A stretch of DNA of 64,000 nt from Alistipes putredinis DSM 17216 (GCF_000154465.1 NZ_DS499580.1:248001-312000), one strand, 5' to 3'; positions 34,777 to 45,540 are shown, counted from the stretch's first letter. The notes: a model not told the origin generated them from the sequence alone. Program-made: numbers and translations.

Positions 34777-36054
34777 ATGAAGACGATTCTCAAAGGTGCG
34801 AAGTTCTATCGGGACGGAAGGTTCGAAACGGGCGATCTGGCGATCGAAGACGGTAAAATCGTTGCCATAGGCGGTCGGGTCGCGCTTGAGGCGGACGACC
34901 GGGCAGTCGATTTGACGGGTTGTCATGTATTGCCGGGATTGGTCGATGTGCATGTCCACCTGCGCGAACCGGGTTTTTCGGAGAAAGAGACCATTGCGAC
35001 GGGTACGGCTGCCGCCGCGCACGGAGGTTATACCACCGTTTGTCCGATGCCGAATCTCAATCCGGCTCCCGATTCGCCGGAGCATCTGGAAGCGGAGCTG
35101 GCTCTGATCCGCCGCGATGCGGTCGTTCGGGTGCTGCCTTACGGTTCCATTACGCGGGGACAGAAGGGACGCGGGGAGCTGGTCGATTTCGGGGCTCTGG
35201 CCGGAGAGGTCGTGGGCTTCTCGGACGACGGACGGGGGGTGCAGGGGGAGGAGCTGATGGCCGAAGCCATGCGTCGCGCCGCAGCGGTCGGCAAGCCGAT
35301 CGTGGCCCATTGCGAAGTCGATGAATTGCTGAAAGGAGGGTATATCCACGACGGTGTTTATTGCCGCGAGCACGGGCACAAGGGTATTTGCTCCGAGAGC
35401 GAGTGGCGGCAGGTGGAGCGCGATATAAAATTGGCAGCCGAAACCGGATGTCAGTATCATGTCTGCCACGTTTCGACCAAGGAGAGCGTCGAGCTGATTC
35501 GCCGGGCGAAGGCCGCCGGGTTGAAAGTCAGCGGCGAAACGGCTCCGCACTACCTGCTGCTCTGCGACGAGGATTTGCAGGAGGACGGTCGTTTCAAGAT
35601 GAATCCGCCGCTGCGGGGACGTGAAGACCGCGAAGCCCTGCGGCAGGCCGTCGCCGACGGGACGATCGAGGTGATCGCCACGGATCATGCGCCTCACACC
35701 GCCGAACAGAAATCGCGCGGATTGGCCGGCAGCGCGATGGGTATCGTGGGGTTGGAGTGTGCTTTCCCGCTGCTCTATACCTATTTGGTGAAGCCGGGGC
35801 TGCTTACGCTGGAGCAGCTCGTCGAGCGGATGTCGATGGCTCCGCGCCGGATTTTCGGCCTCGGCGGAGGCTTGCAGGCGGGCGAACCGGCTGATTTAAC
35901 GGTGTTCGACCTCGATGCGGAGTACGAGATCGATCCCGAAACCTTCCTGTCGAAAGGCCGCGCTACGCCTTTTGCCGGCTGGCGGGTTGCGGGCCGTACG
36001 CTCTGGACGCTGGTCGGAGGACGTACGGCATACGCGACGGAGCGTTTCCGATAG
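34777..36054 (+). CDS. pyrC: Dihydroorotase
   Basis: From the ATG at 34777 the protein is 425 aa. It has the metal-binding VDVHVHLREPG (about residue 56), a conserved HCEV segment, VCHVSTKE, ETAPHYLLL and the catalytic ATDHAPHT (about residue 304). It closes carbamoyl-aspartate to dihydroorotate, step 3 of UMP synthesis. Length fits the class I enzyme. As the first gene of the pyr cluster it is directly downstream of the attenuator. Only a weak hairpin separates it from carA, so the operon probably continues. Confidence 0.95.
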   Translation: MKTILKGAKFYRDGRFETGDLAIEDGKIVAIGGRVALEADDRAVDLTGCHVLPGLVDVHVHLREPGFSEKETIATGTAAAAHGGYTTVCPMPNLNPAPDSPEHLEAELALIRRDAVVRVLPYGSITRGQKGRGELVDFGALAGEVVGFSDDGRGVQGEELMAEAMRRAAAVGKPIVAHCEVDELLKGGYIHDGVYCREHGHKGICSESEWRQVERDIKLAAETGCQYHVCHVSTKESVELIRRAKAAGLKVSGETAPHYLLLCDEDLQEDGRFKMNPPLRGREDREALRQAVADGTIEVIATDHAPHTAEQKSRGLAGSAMGIVGLECAFPLLYTYLVKPGLLTLEQLVERMSMAPRRIFGLGGGLQAGEPADLTVFDLDAEYEIDPETFLSKGRATPFAGWRVAGRTLWTLVGGRTAYATERFR

Positions 36055-36090
36055 ACGGGGCGGGAGCGATGTGCGCGGATTGTCCCGGAT

Positions 36091-36117
36091 CGGAATACGA
36101 AATGCGATTCCGTTTTT
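36091..36117 (+). terminator. Weak terminator-like hairpin between pyrC and carA
   Basis: CGGAAT pairs with ATTCCG across a ten-base loop and is followed by TTTTT. A six-pair stem may lower, rather than stop, read-through into carA. Confidence 0.4.
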
Positions 36118-36216
36118 CGACGGGCGGTGACTGCGGTCGTCGCGGATTCTGCCGGATGCGGGAAACAGGGCCGGAAATTGAAAAATGAACGAAGACAAAT
36201 TACGAAATAACCGAAT

Positions 36217-37308
36217 ATGAAACCATTCACCAAAAAAATCGTGCTTGAGTCGGGCCGCGAGTTCTACGGCTACGGTTTCGGCGCGGACCGGGAGGCGACG
36301 GGCGAGATCGTGTTCAATACCTCGATGGTCGGCTACCAGGAGATTCTCTCCGATCCCTCCTATACCGACCAGATGGTCGTGATGACCTATCCGCTGATCG
36401 GCAACTACGGCATTACGGACGAGGATTACGAAACCAAGTATCCGACTATCGGCGGTATGATCGTGCGCGAATACAACGACCTGCCGAGTAATTTCCGCTA
36501 TACCAAGACCCTTGGCGAAGTATGCGAGGAGTACGGCATACCCTGCGTCTGGGGGATCGATACCCGTATGCTGACGCGCATTATTCGTGACGAGGGTACC
36601 CAGCGGGTGATCGTCGTCGATGCGTCGATGCCGCAGGAGGAGGCCCTGCGCCGCCTGAAGGAGGCGCCCGTGCGCCGCGACATGGTCGAGCGCGTGAGCT
36701 GCCGCAAGCGTTGGTTCTCCCGCACGGCCAATCATCGTTTCGACGTGGTGGCGGTCGATTGCGGCATCAAGCACAACATCATCCGCAAGCTCAACGAGAA
36801 GGGTTGCAACGTGACGGTAGTGCCCTACGATATTACGGCCGAGGAGGTGATGGCTTTCCGTCCCGACGGACTTTTCCTCTCGAACGGTCCCGGCGATCCG
36901 ACCGACGTGCAGCCGGTCATCGAGATGGTCCGCACGCTTCGGGGGCGCCTGCCGATCTTCGGTATCTGCCTGGGACACCAGGTGATTTCGCTGGCTTACG
37001 GAGCCCGCACCTTCAAGATGAAATTCGGACATCGCGGCGGTAACCACCCCGTGAAGAACCTCGAAACGGGCAAGGTCGAGATCACGAGCCAGAACCACAG
37101 CTTTGCGGTCGATACGGAGTCGCTGAAGGGCACCGGACTGACCCTTACGCACCTGAATCTGCTGGACGATACCGCCGAAGGCGTCGAATGCCGCGCCGAT
37201 CGGATTTTCAGCGTCCAGTATCATCCGGAGAGTGCGCCCGGTCCGCAGGACAGCACCTATTTGTTCGATAAGTTTATCAAAATGATGGAGGAGAGTCAAA
37301 ATGCCTAA
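36217..37308 (+). CDS. carA: Carbamoyl-phosphate synthase small (glutaminase) subunit
   Basis: The 363-aa protein has the N-terminal CarA domain ([20 protein letters not shown]) and a class I glutaminase with the nucleophile Cys in [15 protein letters not shown] (near residue 251) and the His-x-Glu in YHPESAPGP. It hydrolyses glutamine and channels ammonia to CarB. It overlaps carB by 8 bases (ATGCCTAA), so the subunits are translationally coupled. Confidence 0.97.
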   Translation: MKPFTKKIVLESGREFYGYGFGADREATGEIVFNTSMVGYQEILSDPSYTDQMVVMTYPLIGNYGITDEDYETKYPTIGGMIVREYNDLPSNFRYTKTLGEVCEEYGIPCVWGIDTRMLTRIIRDEGTQRVIVVDASMPQEEALRRLKEAPVRRDMVERVSCRKRWFSRTANHRFDVVAVDCGIKHNIIRKLNEKGCNVTVVPYDITAEEVMAFRPDGLFLSNGPGDPTDVQPVIEMVRTLRGRLPIFGICLGHQVISLAYGARTFKMKFGHRGGNHPVKNLETGKVEITSQNHSFAVDTESLKGTGLTLTHLNLLDDTAEGVECRADRIFSVQYHPESAPGPQDSTYLFDKFIKMMEESQNA

Positions 37309-40300
37309 GAGAACGGATATCAAGAAAGTGATGGTGATCGGCTCCGGCCCGATCGTGATCGGCCAGGCTGCGGAGTTCGACTACGCGGGTACGCAGGCTT
37401 GTCTGGCCCTCAAGGAAGAGGGGTACGAGGTCGTGTTGGTCAATTCCAATCCGGCGACGATCCAGACCGACGTGCAGATTGCCGATAAAGTCTATATGGA
37501 GCCGCTGACGCTCGAGTACGTGGCCAAGATCGTCCGTTACGAGCGTCCCGATGCCATCGTGCCGGGACTGGGCGGGCAGACGGGCCTGAATCTGGCCGTG
37601 CAGCTCGCCAAGAAAGGCGTGCTTCAGGAGTGTCAGGTGGAGATTCTGGGTACTTCGTTCCAGAGCATCGAGCAGGCCGAGGACCGCGAACTCTTCAAGG
37701 AGCTTTGTCAGTCGCTGGGCGAGCCGGTGCTGCCGTCGCTGATTGCTAACAATATCGACGAGGCGGTCGAGGCGGCGAAGCGGATCGGTTACCCCGTCGT
37801 GTTGCGTCCGGCCTTTACGCTGGGCGGTACGGGCGGCGGCTTCGCCGACGACGAGACGCAGTTGCGCGAGATGATGCGCAATGCGCTTTCCCTCTCCCCG
37901 GTGCATCAGGTGCTGATCGAGAAGAGCATCAAGGGGTATAAGGAGATCGAATACGAGGTGATCCGCGACCACAACGATACGGCCATTGCGATCTGCAATA
38001 TGGAAAACATCGATCCGGTCGGCGTCCATACGGGCGACTCGATCGTGGTGGCTCCGAGCCAGACGCTGACCAACAAGGAGTATCAGTTGCTGCGCGACAG
38101 CGCCCTGCGGCTGATCCGTGCCCTGAAGATCGAAGGCGGCTGCAACGTGCAGTTCGCGCTCGATCCCCTCTCGTTCAACTACTACCTGATCGAGGTCAAT
38201 CCCCGCGTGTCGCGGTCGTCGGCTCTGGCGTCGAAGGCCAGCGGCTATCCGATCGCCCGCGTCAGCGCCAAGATCGCCGTGGGCCTTACGCTCGACGAGA
38301 TCCGCATCGCCAATACGCCGGCCAGCTTCGAACCGGCTCTCGACTATGTGGTTACCAAGATCGCCCGCTTCCCGTTCGACAAGTTCAGCGACGCTTCGAA
38401 CCAGCTCGGAACCCAGATGAAGGCGACGGGCGAGGTGATGTCCGTGGGCCGCACGATGGAGGAGAGCCTCCTGAAGGCGGTGCGCTCGCTCGAAACGGGG
38501 GTCTGCCATATCTACCATAAGAAATTCGACGACTGGACGGTCGATCGGATGCTCTCCTATATCAAGGAGGGAACGGACGACCGTCTTTACGCCATCGCCG
38601 AGCTGATCCGCCGGGGCGTCGAGCTGGCGCTGATCTACAACAGCACCAAAATCGACATGTTCTTCCTCGAGAAGTTTAAGAACATCGTCGAGTTCGAAAA
38701 GGTCGTAGCGGCCAATCCCCGCGACATCGAAACGTTGCGCGACGCCAAACGCATGGGTTTTAGCGACAAGTTCATCGGTCAGTTGTGGGGCATGAGCCAG
38801 AAGGAGATGTTCCTGCTGCGGCGCGAGCACAATATTTTCCCGGTTTATAAGATGATCGATACCTGCGCGAGCGAGTTCTCCTCCTATGTGCCGTATTTCT
38901 ATTCCACTTACGAGCAGGAGAACGAGTCGATCGTGAGCGAACGCGAGAAGATCGTGGTGCTCGGGTCGGGACCGATCCGCATCGGGCAGGGCGTCGAGTT
39001 CGACTATTCGACCGTGCATGCCATCTGGTCGATCCGCGCCGCCGGGTACGAGGCGATCATCATCAATAACAATCCCGAAACCGTTTCGACGGACTATACC
39101 ACCAGCGACAAGCTCTATTTCGAGCCGCTGACCGTAGAGGACGTGATGAACGTTATTACGCTCGAAAAACCGAAAGGGATCGTCGTGTCGCTCGGCGGCC
39201 AGACGGCGATCAACCTCGCTGAGCCGCTGCACGAACTGGGTGTGCCGATCATCGGTACGGGTGTCGAGGCGATACGGAATGCCGAAGACCGGGGTTGTTT
39301 CGAGAAGATCATGGAGGAGTTGGGAATACCCCAGCCTGAGGCCGAGGCCGTGACCGATATCGAAGCCGGTGTGCGAGCCGCCGAACGGATCGGCTACCCG
39401 GTGCTGGTGCGCCCGAGCTACGTGCTGGGCGGCCGGGCCATGCAGATCGTTTCGAACGAGGAGCGTTTGCGCCACTATCTCCAGACGGCGGTCGAAGTCA
39501 ATGAGGACAGCCCTGTGCTGGTCGATCGTTATATTATGGGCCGCGAACTGGAGGTGGACGCCATCTGTGATGGCAAGGATGTCTTCATTCCCGGTATCAT
39601 GGAGCACGTCGAGAAGACGGGCATCCACTCCGGCGACTCGATCAGCGTCTATCCGACCTTCAGCGTGAGCCAGAAAGCCAAGGACAAGATCATCGATTAT
39701 ACCGTGCGGCTGGGCCGCCGGATCGGTATCGTCGGTCTGTATAATATCCAATTTATCCTCGACGGGGAAGAGGACGTATATGTGATCGAGGTGAATCCCC
39801 GTTCGTCGCGCACCGTGCCGTTCCTTTCGAAAGCGACGGGTGTCCCGATGGCTGACATCGCCACACGGGTCATCCTGGGTCATTCGCTTCGGGAGCAGGG
39901 CATTACCGAAGTATATGGCAGGGAGCGCTCCCGCTGGTTCGTCAAGGCCCCGGCCTTCTCGTTCGCCAAGATCCGGGGCATGGAGTCCTACCTCTCGCCC
40001 GAGATGAAATCCACGGGCGAGGCGATCGGATACGACAACAAGCTCACCCGGGCGCTCTACAAGGCGCTCCAGTCGTCGGGTATGACCGTCGCCAACTACG
40101 GTACGATCTTCCTCACGATCGCCGACAAGGACAAGCAGGATGCGCTGCCGCTGGTACGGCGCTTTTATGACCTGGGTTTCAATATCGAGGCGACGAAGGG
40201 CACGGCGGAATTCCTGCGTCAGCATGGTATTCGCACCCGTACGCGCCGCAAGTTGAGCGAAGGCAGTACGGAGATCATCGACTCGCTGCGCCAGGGCCAT

Positions 40301-40483
40301 GTGAGCTATGTCATCAATACGATCGACATCAACCAGCACAACACCCGGCTGGATGGTTACGAGATTCGCCGCACGGCCGTCGAGAACAACGTGACGATCT
40401 TCACGGCGCTCGAAACGGTAAAGGTCCTGCTGGATGTATTGGAGGAGATAACCCTGGGTGTTTCGACCATTGATGCCGAATAG
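37301..40483 (+). CDS. carB: Carbamoyl-phosphate synthase large subunit
   Basis: The 1060-aa protein has two homologous ATP-grasp halves: [19 protein letters not shown] at the start and [18 protein letters not shown] near residue 550, each followed by IEVNPR motifs. A C-terminal MGS-like regulatory domain follows ([23 protein letters not shown]...). It makes carbamoyl phosphate from bicarbonate, ammonia and two ATP for pyrimidine and arginine synthesis. Length is normal. The long antisense frame across the gene is only the codon-bias shadow of a GC-rich ORF. Confidence 0.98.
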   Translation: MPKRTDIKKVMVIGSGPIVIGQAAEFDYAGTQACLALKEEGYEVVLVNSNPATIQTDVQIADKVYMEPLTLEYVAKIVRYERPDAIVPGLGGQTGLNLAVQLAKKGVLQECQVEILGTSFQSIEQAEDRELFKELCQSLGEPVLPSLIANNIDEAVEAAKRIGYPVVLRPAFTLGGTGGGFADDETQLREMMRNALSLSPVHQVLIEKSIKGYKEIEYEVIRDHNDTAIAICNMENIDPVGVHTGDSIVVAPSQTLTNKEYQLLRDSALRLIRALKIEGGCNVQFALDPLSFNYYLIEVNPRVSRSSALASKASGYPIARVSAKIAVGLTLDEIRIANTPASFEPALDYVVTKIARFPFDKFSDASNQLGTQMKATGEVMSVGRTMEESLLKAVRSLETGVCHIYHKKFDDWTVDRMLSYIKEGTDDRLYAIAELIRRGVELALIYNSTKIDMFFLEKFKNIVEFEKVVAANPRDIETLRDAKRMGFSDKFIGQLWGMSQKEMFLLRREHNIFPVYKMIDTCASEFSSYVPYFYSTYEQENESIVSEREKIVVLGSGPIRIGQGVEFDYSTVHAIWSIRAAGYEAIIINNNPETVSTDYTTSDKLYFEPLTVEDVMNVITLEKPKGIVVSLGGQTAINLAEPLHELGVPIIGTGVEAIRNAEDRGCFEKIMEELGIPQPEAEAVTDIEAGVRAAERIGYPVLVRPSYVLGGRAMQIVSNEERLRHYLQTAVEVNEDSPVLVDRYIMGRELEVDAICDGKDVFIPGIMEHVEKTGIHSGDSISVYPTFSVSQKAKDKIIDYTVRLGRRIGIVGLYNIQFILDGEEDVYVIEVNPRSSRTVPFLSKATGVPMADIATRVILGHSLREQGITEVYGRERSRWFVKAPAFSFAKIRGMESYLSPEMKSTGEAIGYDNKLTRALYKALQSSGMTVANYGTIFLTIADKDKQDALPLVRRFYDLGFNIEATKGTAEFLRQHGIRTRTRRKLSEGSTEIIDSLRQGHVSYVINTIDINQHNTRLDGYEIRRTAVENNVTIFTALETVKVLLDVLEEITLGVSTIDAE

Positions 40484-40759
40484 TTTTCGATTTCATGCGG
40501 CAACTGCGTCACATCCCTCTTTGATCCGAATGGAAAAGACGGATAGTGTTCCCCATCCGCTTCAAAGTCACGATGCACCGCATTTGTCGGCCTGAAATCA
40601 AAAGCGAGTTTCGTTCAGAGGGCACCTTTCGCACCTTCTCGCAGTCCGCGACAGTCCCATACCAGCGAGTATGCTCTTGCCGTGTCCTGCTTCGGTCGGC
40701 GCGAAACCGGCTCCTTTGAAATTGAGACGAAAGCGAAGCACATAGTTTGGAAAAGAAAA
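40484..40759. other. Non-coding spacer between carB and pyrK
   Basis: These 276 bases hold no gene with family resemblance. AAGCGAGTTTCGTTCAGAG near 40600 and a partly inverted GAGACGAAAGCGAAGC near 40725 suggest a small repeated or structured element. No TAnnTTTG promoter was found. The spacing is unusual in an otherwise tight operon. Confidence 0.35.
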
Positions 40760-41503
40760 ATGTATAAAAAAGGCATATATACTGTTACGGCCAACGAACC
40801 GCTGACGCCCTCCGTCTGGCGGATGACGCTCGAGGGGGATACGCAATACCTGACCCGTCCCGGGCAGTTCGTCAATATCGAGGTCGAAGGGCTCTACCTG
40901 CGCCGTCCGATTTCGGTGTGCGACTACGACGAGCGGACGCTGACACTGATCTATAAGGTCGTCGGCGAAGGCACGGCCCGGTTGAGTGAAATGAAGGCGG
41001 GCGTCAAGCTCGACCTGCTGACCGGCCTGGGGAACGGCTTCGATCCGGATGCGGAGTGCCGCAGGCCTCTGTTGGTCGGAGGCGGAGTGGGCGTTCCGCC
41101 CCTCTACAACCTGGCCAAAAAACTGATTGACAAGGGTAGAAAAGTGACTGTGGTGTTGGGATTCAATACCGCTTCGGAGGTTTTCTACGAGGAGGAGTTT
41201 CGGGCGCTCAGTGCGGAGGTCTTCGTAACGACAGCGGACGGCACGCACGGGACAAAGGGTTTCGTAACGACGGCGATCGCTGAAAAGAAGCCGGATTTTG
41301 ATTATTTTTACGCCTGCGGCCCGCTGCCGATGCTGCGTGCATTGAGCGATGCGACGGGCGACATCCCGGGCGAATTGAGTTTCGAGGAGCGCATGGGCTG
41401 CGGCTTCGGCGGCTGCATGGGTTGTTCCTGTCAGACGAAAAACGGGGCCAAACGTATCTGTAAGGAGGGGCCGGTGTTGAAAAAGGAGGAGATTATATGG
41501 TAA
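40760..41503 (+). CDS. pyrK: Dihydroorotate dehydrogenase electron-transfer subunit
   Basis: From the ATG at 40760 the protein is 247 aa. It has an FAD-binding segment (LRRPISVCDYDE), an NAD-binding stretch (LLVGGGVGVPPLYNLAKKL) and a C-terminal [2Fe-2S] cysteine set (CGFGGCMGCSC ... C). It passes electrons from dihydroorotate via PyrD to NAD+, the class 1B arrangement. It overlaps pyrD by 7 bases. An upstream in-frame start at 40682 lies in non-coding-like DNA. Confidence 0.95.
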   Translation: MYKKGIYTVTANEPLTPSVWRMTLEGDTQYLTRPGQFVNIEVEGLYLRRPISVCDYDERTLTLIYKVVGEGTARLSEMKAGVKLDLLTGLGNGFDPDAECRRPLLVGGGVGVPPLYNLAKKLIDKGRKVTVVLGFNTASEVFYEEEFRALSAEVFVTTADGTHGTKGFVTTAIAEKKPDFDYFYACGPLPMLRALSDATGDIPGELSFEERMGCGFGGCMGCSCQTKNGAKRICKEGPVLKKEEIIW

Positions 41504-42429
41504 ACGAATCCAAGAAAAACTTCGATACGTCGGTGACGCTGAGCGGCCTTCGGCTGGATAATCCGGTCGTGCCGGCCAGCGGTACGTTCGGCTACGGCAA
41601 CGAGTACAAGGATTTTTACGACATCAACATTCTCGGGTCTTTCTCCTTCAAGGGGACGACGCGCGAGGCTCGCTTCGGCAACCCCACGCCCCGCATCGCC
41701 GAGTGTACGGCGGGGATGATAAATGCCGTCGGGTTGCAGAATCCTGGCATCGATGCGGTGATCGGCGAAGAGCTGCCCCGGCTGAAGACATTCTTCCGCA
41801 AGCCGGTGATCGCCAATATCAGCGGCTTTTCGGTCGAGGAGTATGCCTATTGCTGCGAGCGGATCGACAAGGAGGAACAGGTCGGTTTGATCGAGGTCAA
41901 TGTAAGCTGTCCCAACGTGCGGCACGGCGGCATGAGCTTCGGCACGTCGCCCGAAGCGGCGGCCGAGGTGACGCGTGCCGTGAAAGCCGTGACCACCAAA
42001 CCGGTCTATATCAAACTCAGTCCTAACGTGACGGACATCGTGGCGATCGCCCGGGCGTGCGAGGAGGCCGGTGCCGACGGCATCTGCCTGATCAATACGA
42101 TGCTGGGCATGCGGATCGACGTGAAATGCCGCAAGCCGATCATCGCCAACGTAATGGGCGGATTTTCCGGTGCGGCGATCTTCCCTGTGGCCGTGCGGAT
42201 GGTTTATCAGGTAGCCCGGGCCTGCCGGATTCCGGTGATGGGGTGCGGCGGCGTGGAGACGGCCCACGACGTTATCGAAATGATGATGGCCGGGGCGACG
42301 GCCGTGCAGGTGGGGGCCGCCAACCTGCGGAACCCTTATGCCTGCAAGGAGATCGTCGAGGCACTGCCCTGTGAAATGGAGCGGCTGGGGATCGAACGGC
42401 TGTCCGATATTATCGGCATCGTGAAGTAA
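41497..42429 (+). CDS. pyrD: Dihydroorotate dehydrogenase, class 1B catalytic subunit
   Basis: The 310-aa TIM-barrel protein has VPASGTFGYG near its start, the catalytic Cys in VNVSCPNVRHGG (near residue 132) and FMN-phosphate motifs GCGGVETAHD and AGATAVQVGAAN. It oxidises dihydroorotate to orotate. The neighbouring pyrK and the Cys base both show the NAD-linked 1B type. Confidence 0.97.
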   Translation: MVNESKKNFDTSVTLSGLRLDNPVVPASGTFGYGNEYKDFYDINILGSFSFKGTTREARFGNPTPRIAECTAGMINAVGLQNPGIDAVIGEELPRLKTFFRKPVIANISGFSVEEYAYCCERIDKEEQVGLIEVNVSCPNVRHGGMSFGTSPEAAAEVTRAVKAVTTKPVYIKLSPNVTDIVAIARACEEAGADGICLINTMLGMRIDVKCRKPIIANVMGGFSGAAIFPVAVRMVYQVARACRIPVMGCGGVETAHDVIEMMMAGATAVQVGAANLRNPYACKEIVEALPCEMERLGIERLSDIIGIVK

Positions 42430-42455
42430 TTTTGTGAAAATTATAAATAAGAGAT

Positions 42456-43163
42456 ATGACCAACAGAGACGTAATCATCGCCTGCGATTTCAGCAGCGCC
42501 GAAGAGACTTTCCGGTTCCTCGATCTGTTTAAGAACGAGGCCCGCAAACCTTTCCTGAAGATCGGCATGGAGCTTTTCTATGCCGAAGGGCCCGAAATCG
42601 TGCGTGAGATCAAGCGCCGGGGGCACCGGATTTTCCTTGATCTGAAACTGCACGACATTCCCAATACGGTCAAGAAGGCGATGGCCGTGCTTTCGCGCCT
42701 CGACGTGGACATGTGCAACGTGCATGCGGCCGGCACGATCGAGATGATGCGTGCGGCGGTCGAAGGGCTGACCCGTCCCGACGGCACGCGCCCGTTACTG
42801 ATCGCCGTGACGCAGCTTACTTCGACTTCGGAGGAGCGTATGCAGCGCGAGCTGCTCATTTCGGCTTCGATCAACGATACGATCGTCAAGTATGCGCAGA
42901 ATACCCGCGAAGCGGGACTGGACGGCGTGGTCTGCTCGCCGCTGGAGGCCGGTATGGTGAAGGCGGCCTGCGGAAAGGAGTTCCTGACCGTTACGCCCGG
43001 CGTGCGTTTTGCGGACGGAGAGGTGGCCGATCAGGTGCGGGTCACGACTCCGGCGCGTGCGCGGGAAATCGGCTCGGACTATATCGTGGTTGGGCGTCCC
43101 ATCACGGCGGCAGCCGATCCCGTGGCGGCCTATCGCCGGTGCGTGGAGGAGTTCGTGAAATAG
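42456..43163 (+). CDS. pyrF: Orotidine 5'-phosphate decarboxylase
   Basis: The 235-aa protein contains the active-site signature [13 protein letters not shown] (near residue 65) with its Asp-Lys-x-x-Asp set, an early ACDFSS, and a phosphate-binding VVGRPITAA near the C-terminus. It converts OMP to UMP, the last step. It follows pyrD by 26 bases. A 256-base spacer with one GC-rich triloop hairpin and no gene separates it from the glutaredoxin-like gene. Confidence 0.96.
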   Translation: MTNRDVIIACDFSSAEETFRFLDLFKNEARKPFLKIGMELFYAEGPEIVREIKRRGHRIFLDLKLHDIPNTVKKAMAVLSRLDVDMCNVHAAGTIEMMRAAVEGLTRPDGTRPLLIAVTQLTSTSEERMQRELLISASINDTIVKYAQNTREAGLDGVVCSPLEAGMVKAACGKEFLTVTPGVRFADGEVADQVRVTTPARAREIGSDYIVVGRPITAAADPVAAYRRCVEEFVK

Positions 43164-43419
43164 AGTGTGCGACGGTAGGGAGTATTTCGGGCGGTACGGA
43201 AGGAAGGGCTGCTTTGCGGCCCGGATCGAGCGATACGGACGGGATTCGTGTCGTGCGGCAGTTGTCTAAAATGGGTTTGGGAGCGTGGAGTTCGCGGAAC
43301 TTCGGTCGGCACGGGTGTTGCCGGATCGTGCGAACGGAATGCGCGCCGAATTGCGGCGACCGAAGAGGCCGATTGCCGCGACAGGCAAGAAATAAGTTTT
43401 ACTCTAAATCAAGAAAGTT

Positions 43420-43683
43420 ATGAAACCGGTTACACTTTTCTATCAGCCCCGGTGCCCCTTCTGCAAGAAGGCGCTGGGTTATCTGGAGGAACTGCAGCGG
43501 CAGGAACCGTACAGCCGCATCGAAATCAGGATGATCGACGAACTGGCCGAACCCGAAGTGGCCGACCGTTACGACTACTATTACGTACCGACATTTTACG
43601 TCGGGGACAAGAAAGTGCACGAGGGCGGTATTATGCCCGACGAGGTGGAGGCCGTACTCCGTATGGCCCTCGACGAGCGATAG
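43420..43683 (+). CDS. Glutaredoxin/thioredoxin-fold small protein
   Basis: The 87-aa protein has a CPFC redox motif (LFYQPRCPFCKKALGYL, residues 6-22), a cis-Pro stretch VPTFYV and a terminal helix, the full thioredoxin-fold minimum. It is likely a glutaredoxin-like thiol reductase. Its place inside the pyr cluster, 57 bases before pyrE, is unusual. Possible roles are protecting the Fe-S cluster of PyrK or a Cys in another pyr enzyme, but this is speculation. Confidence 0.8.
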   Translation: MKPVTLFYQPRCPFCKKALGYLEELQRQEPYSRIEIRMIDELAEPEVADRYDYYYVPTFYVGDKKVHEGGIMPDEVEAVLRMALDER

Positions 43684-43740
43684 GCGGAAAGCCGTTTTTG
43701 CGGAAAAAGGAATGACAATCTAAAGAATGTAGAAATAGTT

Positions 43741-44373
43741 ATGGAAAGAGAAATTGCCAAAGGCCTGCTCTCGATCGGTGCGGTATTCCTGCGCCCCGAG
43801 CAGCCGTTTACCTGGGCGAGCGGTATCAAAAGCCCGATTTATTGCGACAACCGGTTGATTCTGACCGCCCCCGAGGTGCGGAAGAAGGTCGAGGCCGCGA
43901 TTGCGGAAACGGTGAAGGCGAAATTCCCCGCGTGCGAGGTGCTGATGGGAACATCGACGGCAGGCATCGCTCATGCGGCCATCGCCGCGACGATCCTCGA
44001 CCTGCCGATGGGATATGTCCGCAGCGGCTCGAAGGATCACGGTCGGGGAAACCAGATCGAGGGCAAACTCGAAAAGGGCCAGAAAGTCGTGGTAATCGAA
44101 GACTTGATTTCGACGGCGGGATCGTGCATCGAAGTGGTCGAGGTGTTGCGTGCGGCCGGTGCCGAGGTGCTGGGCGTAGTGAGCATCTTTACGTACGGCA
44201 TGAAGAAAGGACTGGATCGGCTTGCCGCAGCCGACGTAATCAACCATAGCCTTTCGAATCTCGACGCGCTGGTCGAAGTGGCGGCCGAGGAGGGGTATAT
44301 CAAGCCGGAGGATCGGCAGCGCCTGATCGCCTTCCGCGACAATCCTTCGGACGAAAGCTGGATCAATAAATAA
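43741..44373 (+). CDS. pyrE: Orotate phosphoribosyltransferase
   Basis: The 210-aa protein has the PRPP-binding motif [21 protein letters not shown] (near residue 118) and the early [16 protein letters not shown] typical of PyrE. It joins orotate and PRPP to give OMP. The pyrB start codon follows its stop after six bases. Confidence 0.96.
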   Translation: MEREIAKGLLSIGAVFLRPEQPFTWASGIKSPIYCDNRLILTAPEVRKKVEAAIAETVKAKFPACEVLMGTSTAGIAHAAIAATILDLPMGYVRSGSKDHGRGNQIEGKLEKGQKVVVIEDLISTAGSCIEVVEVLRAAGAEVLGVVSIFTYGMKKGLDRLAAADVINHSLSNLDALVEVAAEEGYIKPEDRQRLIAFRDNPSDESWINK

Positions 44374-44379
44374 ACCGCT

Positions 44380-45465
44380 ATGCGCCATTTAATCGACCCT
44401 ACGGATCTGTCGGTCGCCGAGATCGGGCAGATCATCGCCTTGGCGGAGGACATCATCGCCAACCGGGCCAAATACAGCGAAGTCTGCAAGGGCAAAAAAC
44501 TTGCGACGCTCTTCTACGAGCCTTCGACCCGCACGCGGCTGAGTTTCACTTCGGCCATGCTGGAGCTCGGCGGCAGCGTCATCGGCTTTTCGGACGCCGC
44601 TTCGTCGTCGGTGTCGAAGGGCGAAACGGTCGCCGATACGGTACGGGTGATTCGTTGCTTCGCCGACATCATCGCCATGCGCCATTTCAAGGAGGGGGCG
44701 CCGCTGGTCGGTTCGCAGTATGCCGGTATCCCGGTCATCAATGCCGGGGACGGCAGCCACAGCCATCCGACGCAGACACTTACCGACCTGCTGACGATCA
44801 AGCGCGAGAAGGGGCGGCTGGATCACCTGACGATCGGCTTCTGCGGCGATCTGAAATTCGGCCGCACGGTGCATTCGCTTATCAAGGCGATGTCGCGCTA
44901 CGAAGGGATTCGGGTGGTGCTGATCGCCCCCGACGAGCTGCGGCTGCCCGAGTATATGCTTCATGAGATCGAAACCCAGACCGAAGGGGTGGAATTCCGC
45001 GAGGTATCGACGATGGAGGAGGTGATGCCCGAGTTGGACATTCTCTATATGACCCGCGTGCAGAAGGAGCGTTTCCTCGACGAGGAGGAGTTCAACCGCG
45101 TGAAGGACAGCTTCGTGCTGGATCCGTCGAAACTCCGCACGGCCAAGCCGGATATGATCGTGCTGCATCCGCTGCCCCGCGTGAACGAAATCACGCGTGC
45201 GGTGGACAACGATCCCCGGGTAGCCTATTTCCGGCAGGTCGAGAACGGCAAATTCGTGCGTATGGCCTTGATCTATACATTGTTGAAGTGGGCCGAAGGC
45301 GAGAAGCTCGCCGCAGTCCCCGACCTGGCCGAGGGGATGTTCATAGACCGGAGTATGAAATGTCCCAACTCCCGGTGTATTTCGGCTACGGAGGATGTCG
45401 ATCCGCTTTTCGTCAAAGCGGGAGACACCTGCCGTTGCGCTTATTGCGAGGCGAAAATCCGGTAG
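44380..45465 (+). CDS. pyrB: Aspartate carbamoyltransferase with C-terminal PyrI-type zinc domain
   Basis: The first about 305 of 361 residues form a normal ATCase catalytic chain: carbamoyl-phosphate motif [12 protein letters not shown] (near 47-58), the SSSVSKGE loop, [10 protein letters not shown] and HPLPRVNEI. The last 36 residues are extra. They carry CPNSRCIS (Cys328, Cys333) and CAYC (Cys353, Cys356), matching the zinc-binding end of E. coli PyrI (CPNSNC ... CKYC). The nucleotide-binding allosteric domain of PyrI is absent. So the regulatory-chain zinc domain appears fused directly to the catalytic chain, as recalled for some PyrBI fusions such as in Thermotoga. No separate pyrI is seen. 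This is the first committed step of UMP synthesis. Confidence 0.93.
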   Translation: MRHLIDPTDLSVAEIGQIIALAEDIIANRAKYSEVCKGKKLATLFYEPSTRTRLSFTSAMLELGGSVIGFSDAASSSVSKGETVADTVRVIRCFADIIAMRHFKEGAPLVGSQYAGIPVINAGDGSHSHPTQTLTDLLTIKREKGRLDHLTIGFCGDLKFGRTVHSLIKAMSRYEGIRVVLIAPDELRLPEYMLHEIETQTEGVEFREVSTMEEVMPELDILYMTRVQKERFLDEEEFNRVKDSFVLDPSKLRTAKPDMIVLHPLPRVNEITRAVDNDPRVAYFRQVENGKFVRMALIYTLLKWAEGEKLAAVPDLAEGMFIDRSMKCPNSRCISATEDVDPLFVKAGDTCRCAYCEAKIR

Positions 45466-45532
45466 CGGATTTTGTCGATACAATGTCGAAATAAAACTGT
45501 CGGGATTGTTAGGTTGTCGTTGAAATTATTCG

Positions 45533-45540
45533 TACTTTTG
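45533..45540 (+). promoter_or_regulatory. -7 box of the purine operon
   Basis: TACTTTTG matches the Bacteroidetes -7 consensus, 273 bases upstream of purE. TTG boxes lie upstream at spacings of 16 and 24, neither ideal. Confidence 0.5.

Noticed and set aside
37277..40339. Long minus-strand open frame (about 1020 codons) across carB
   Set aside because: It mirrors carB codon bias in GC-rich DNA; its translation is His/Arg/Asp-rich and has no family resemblance.
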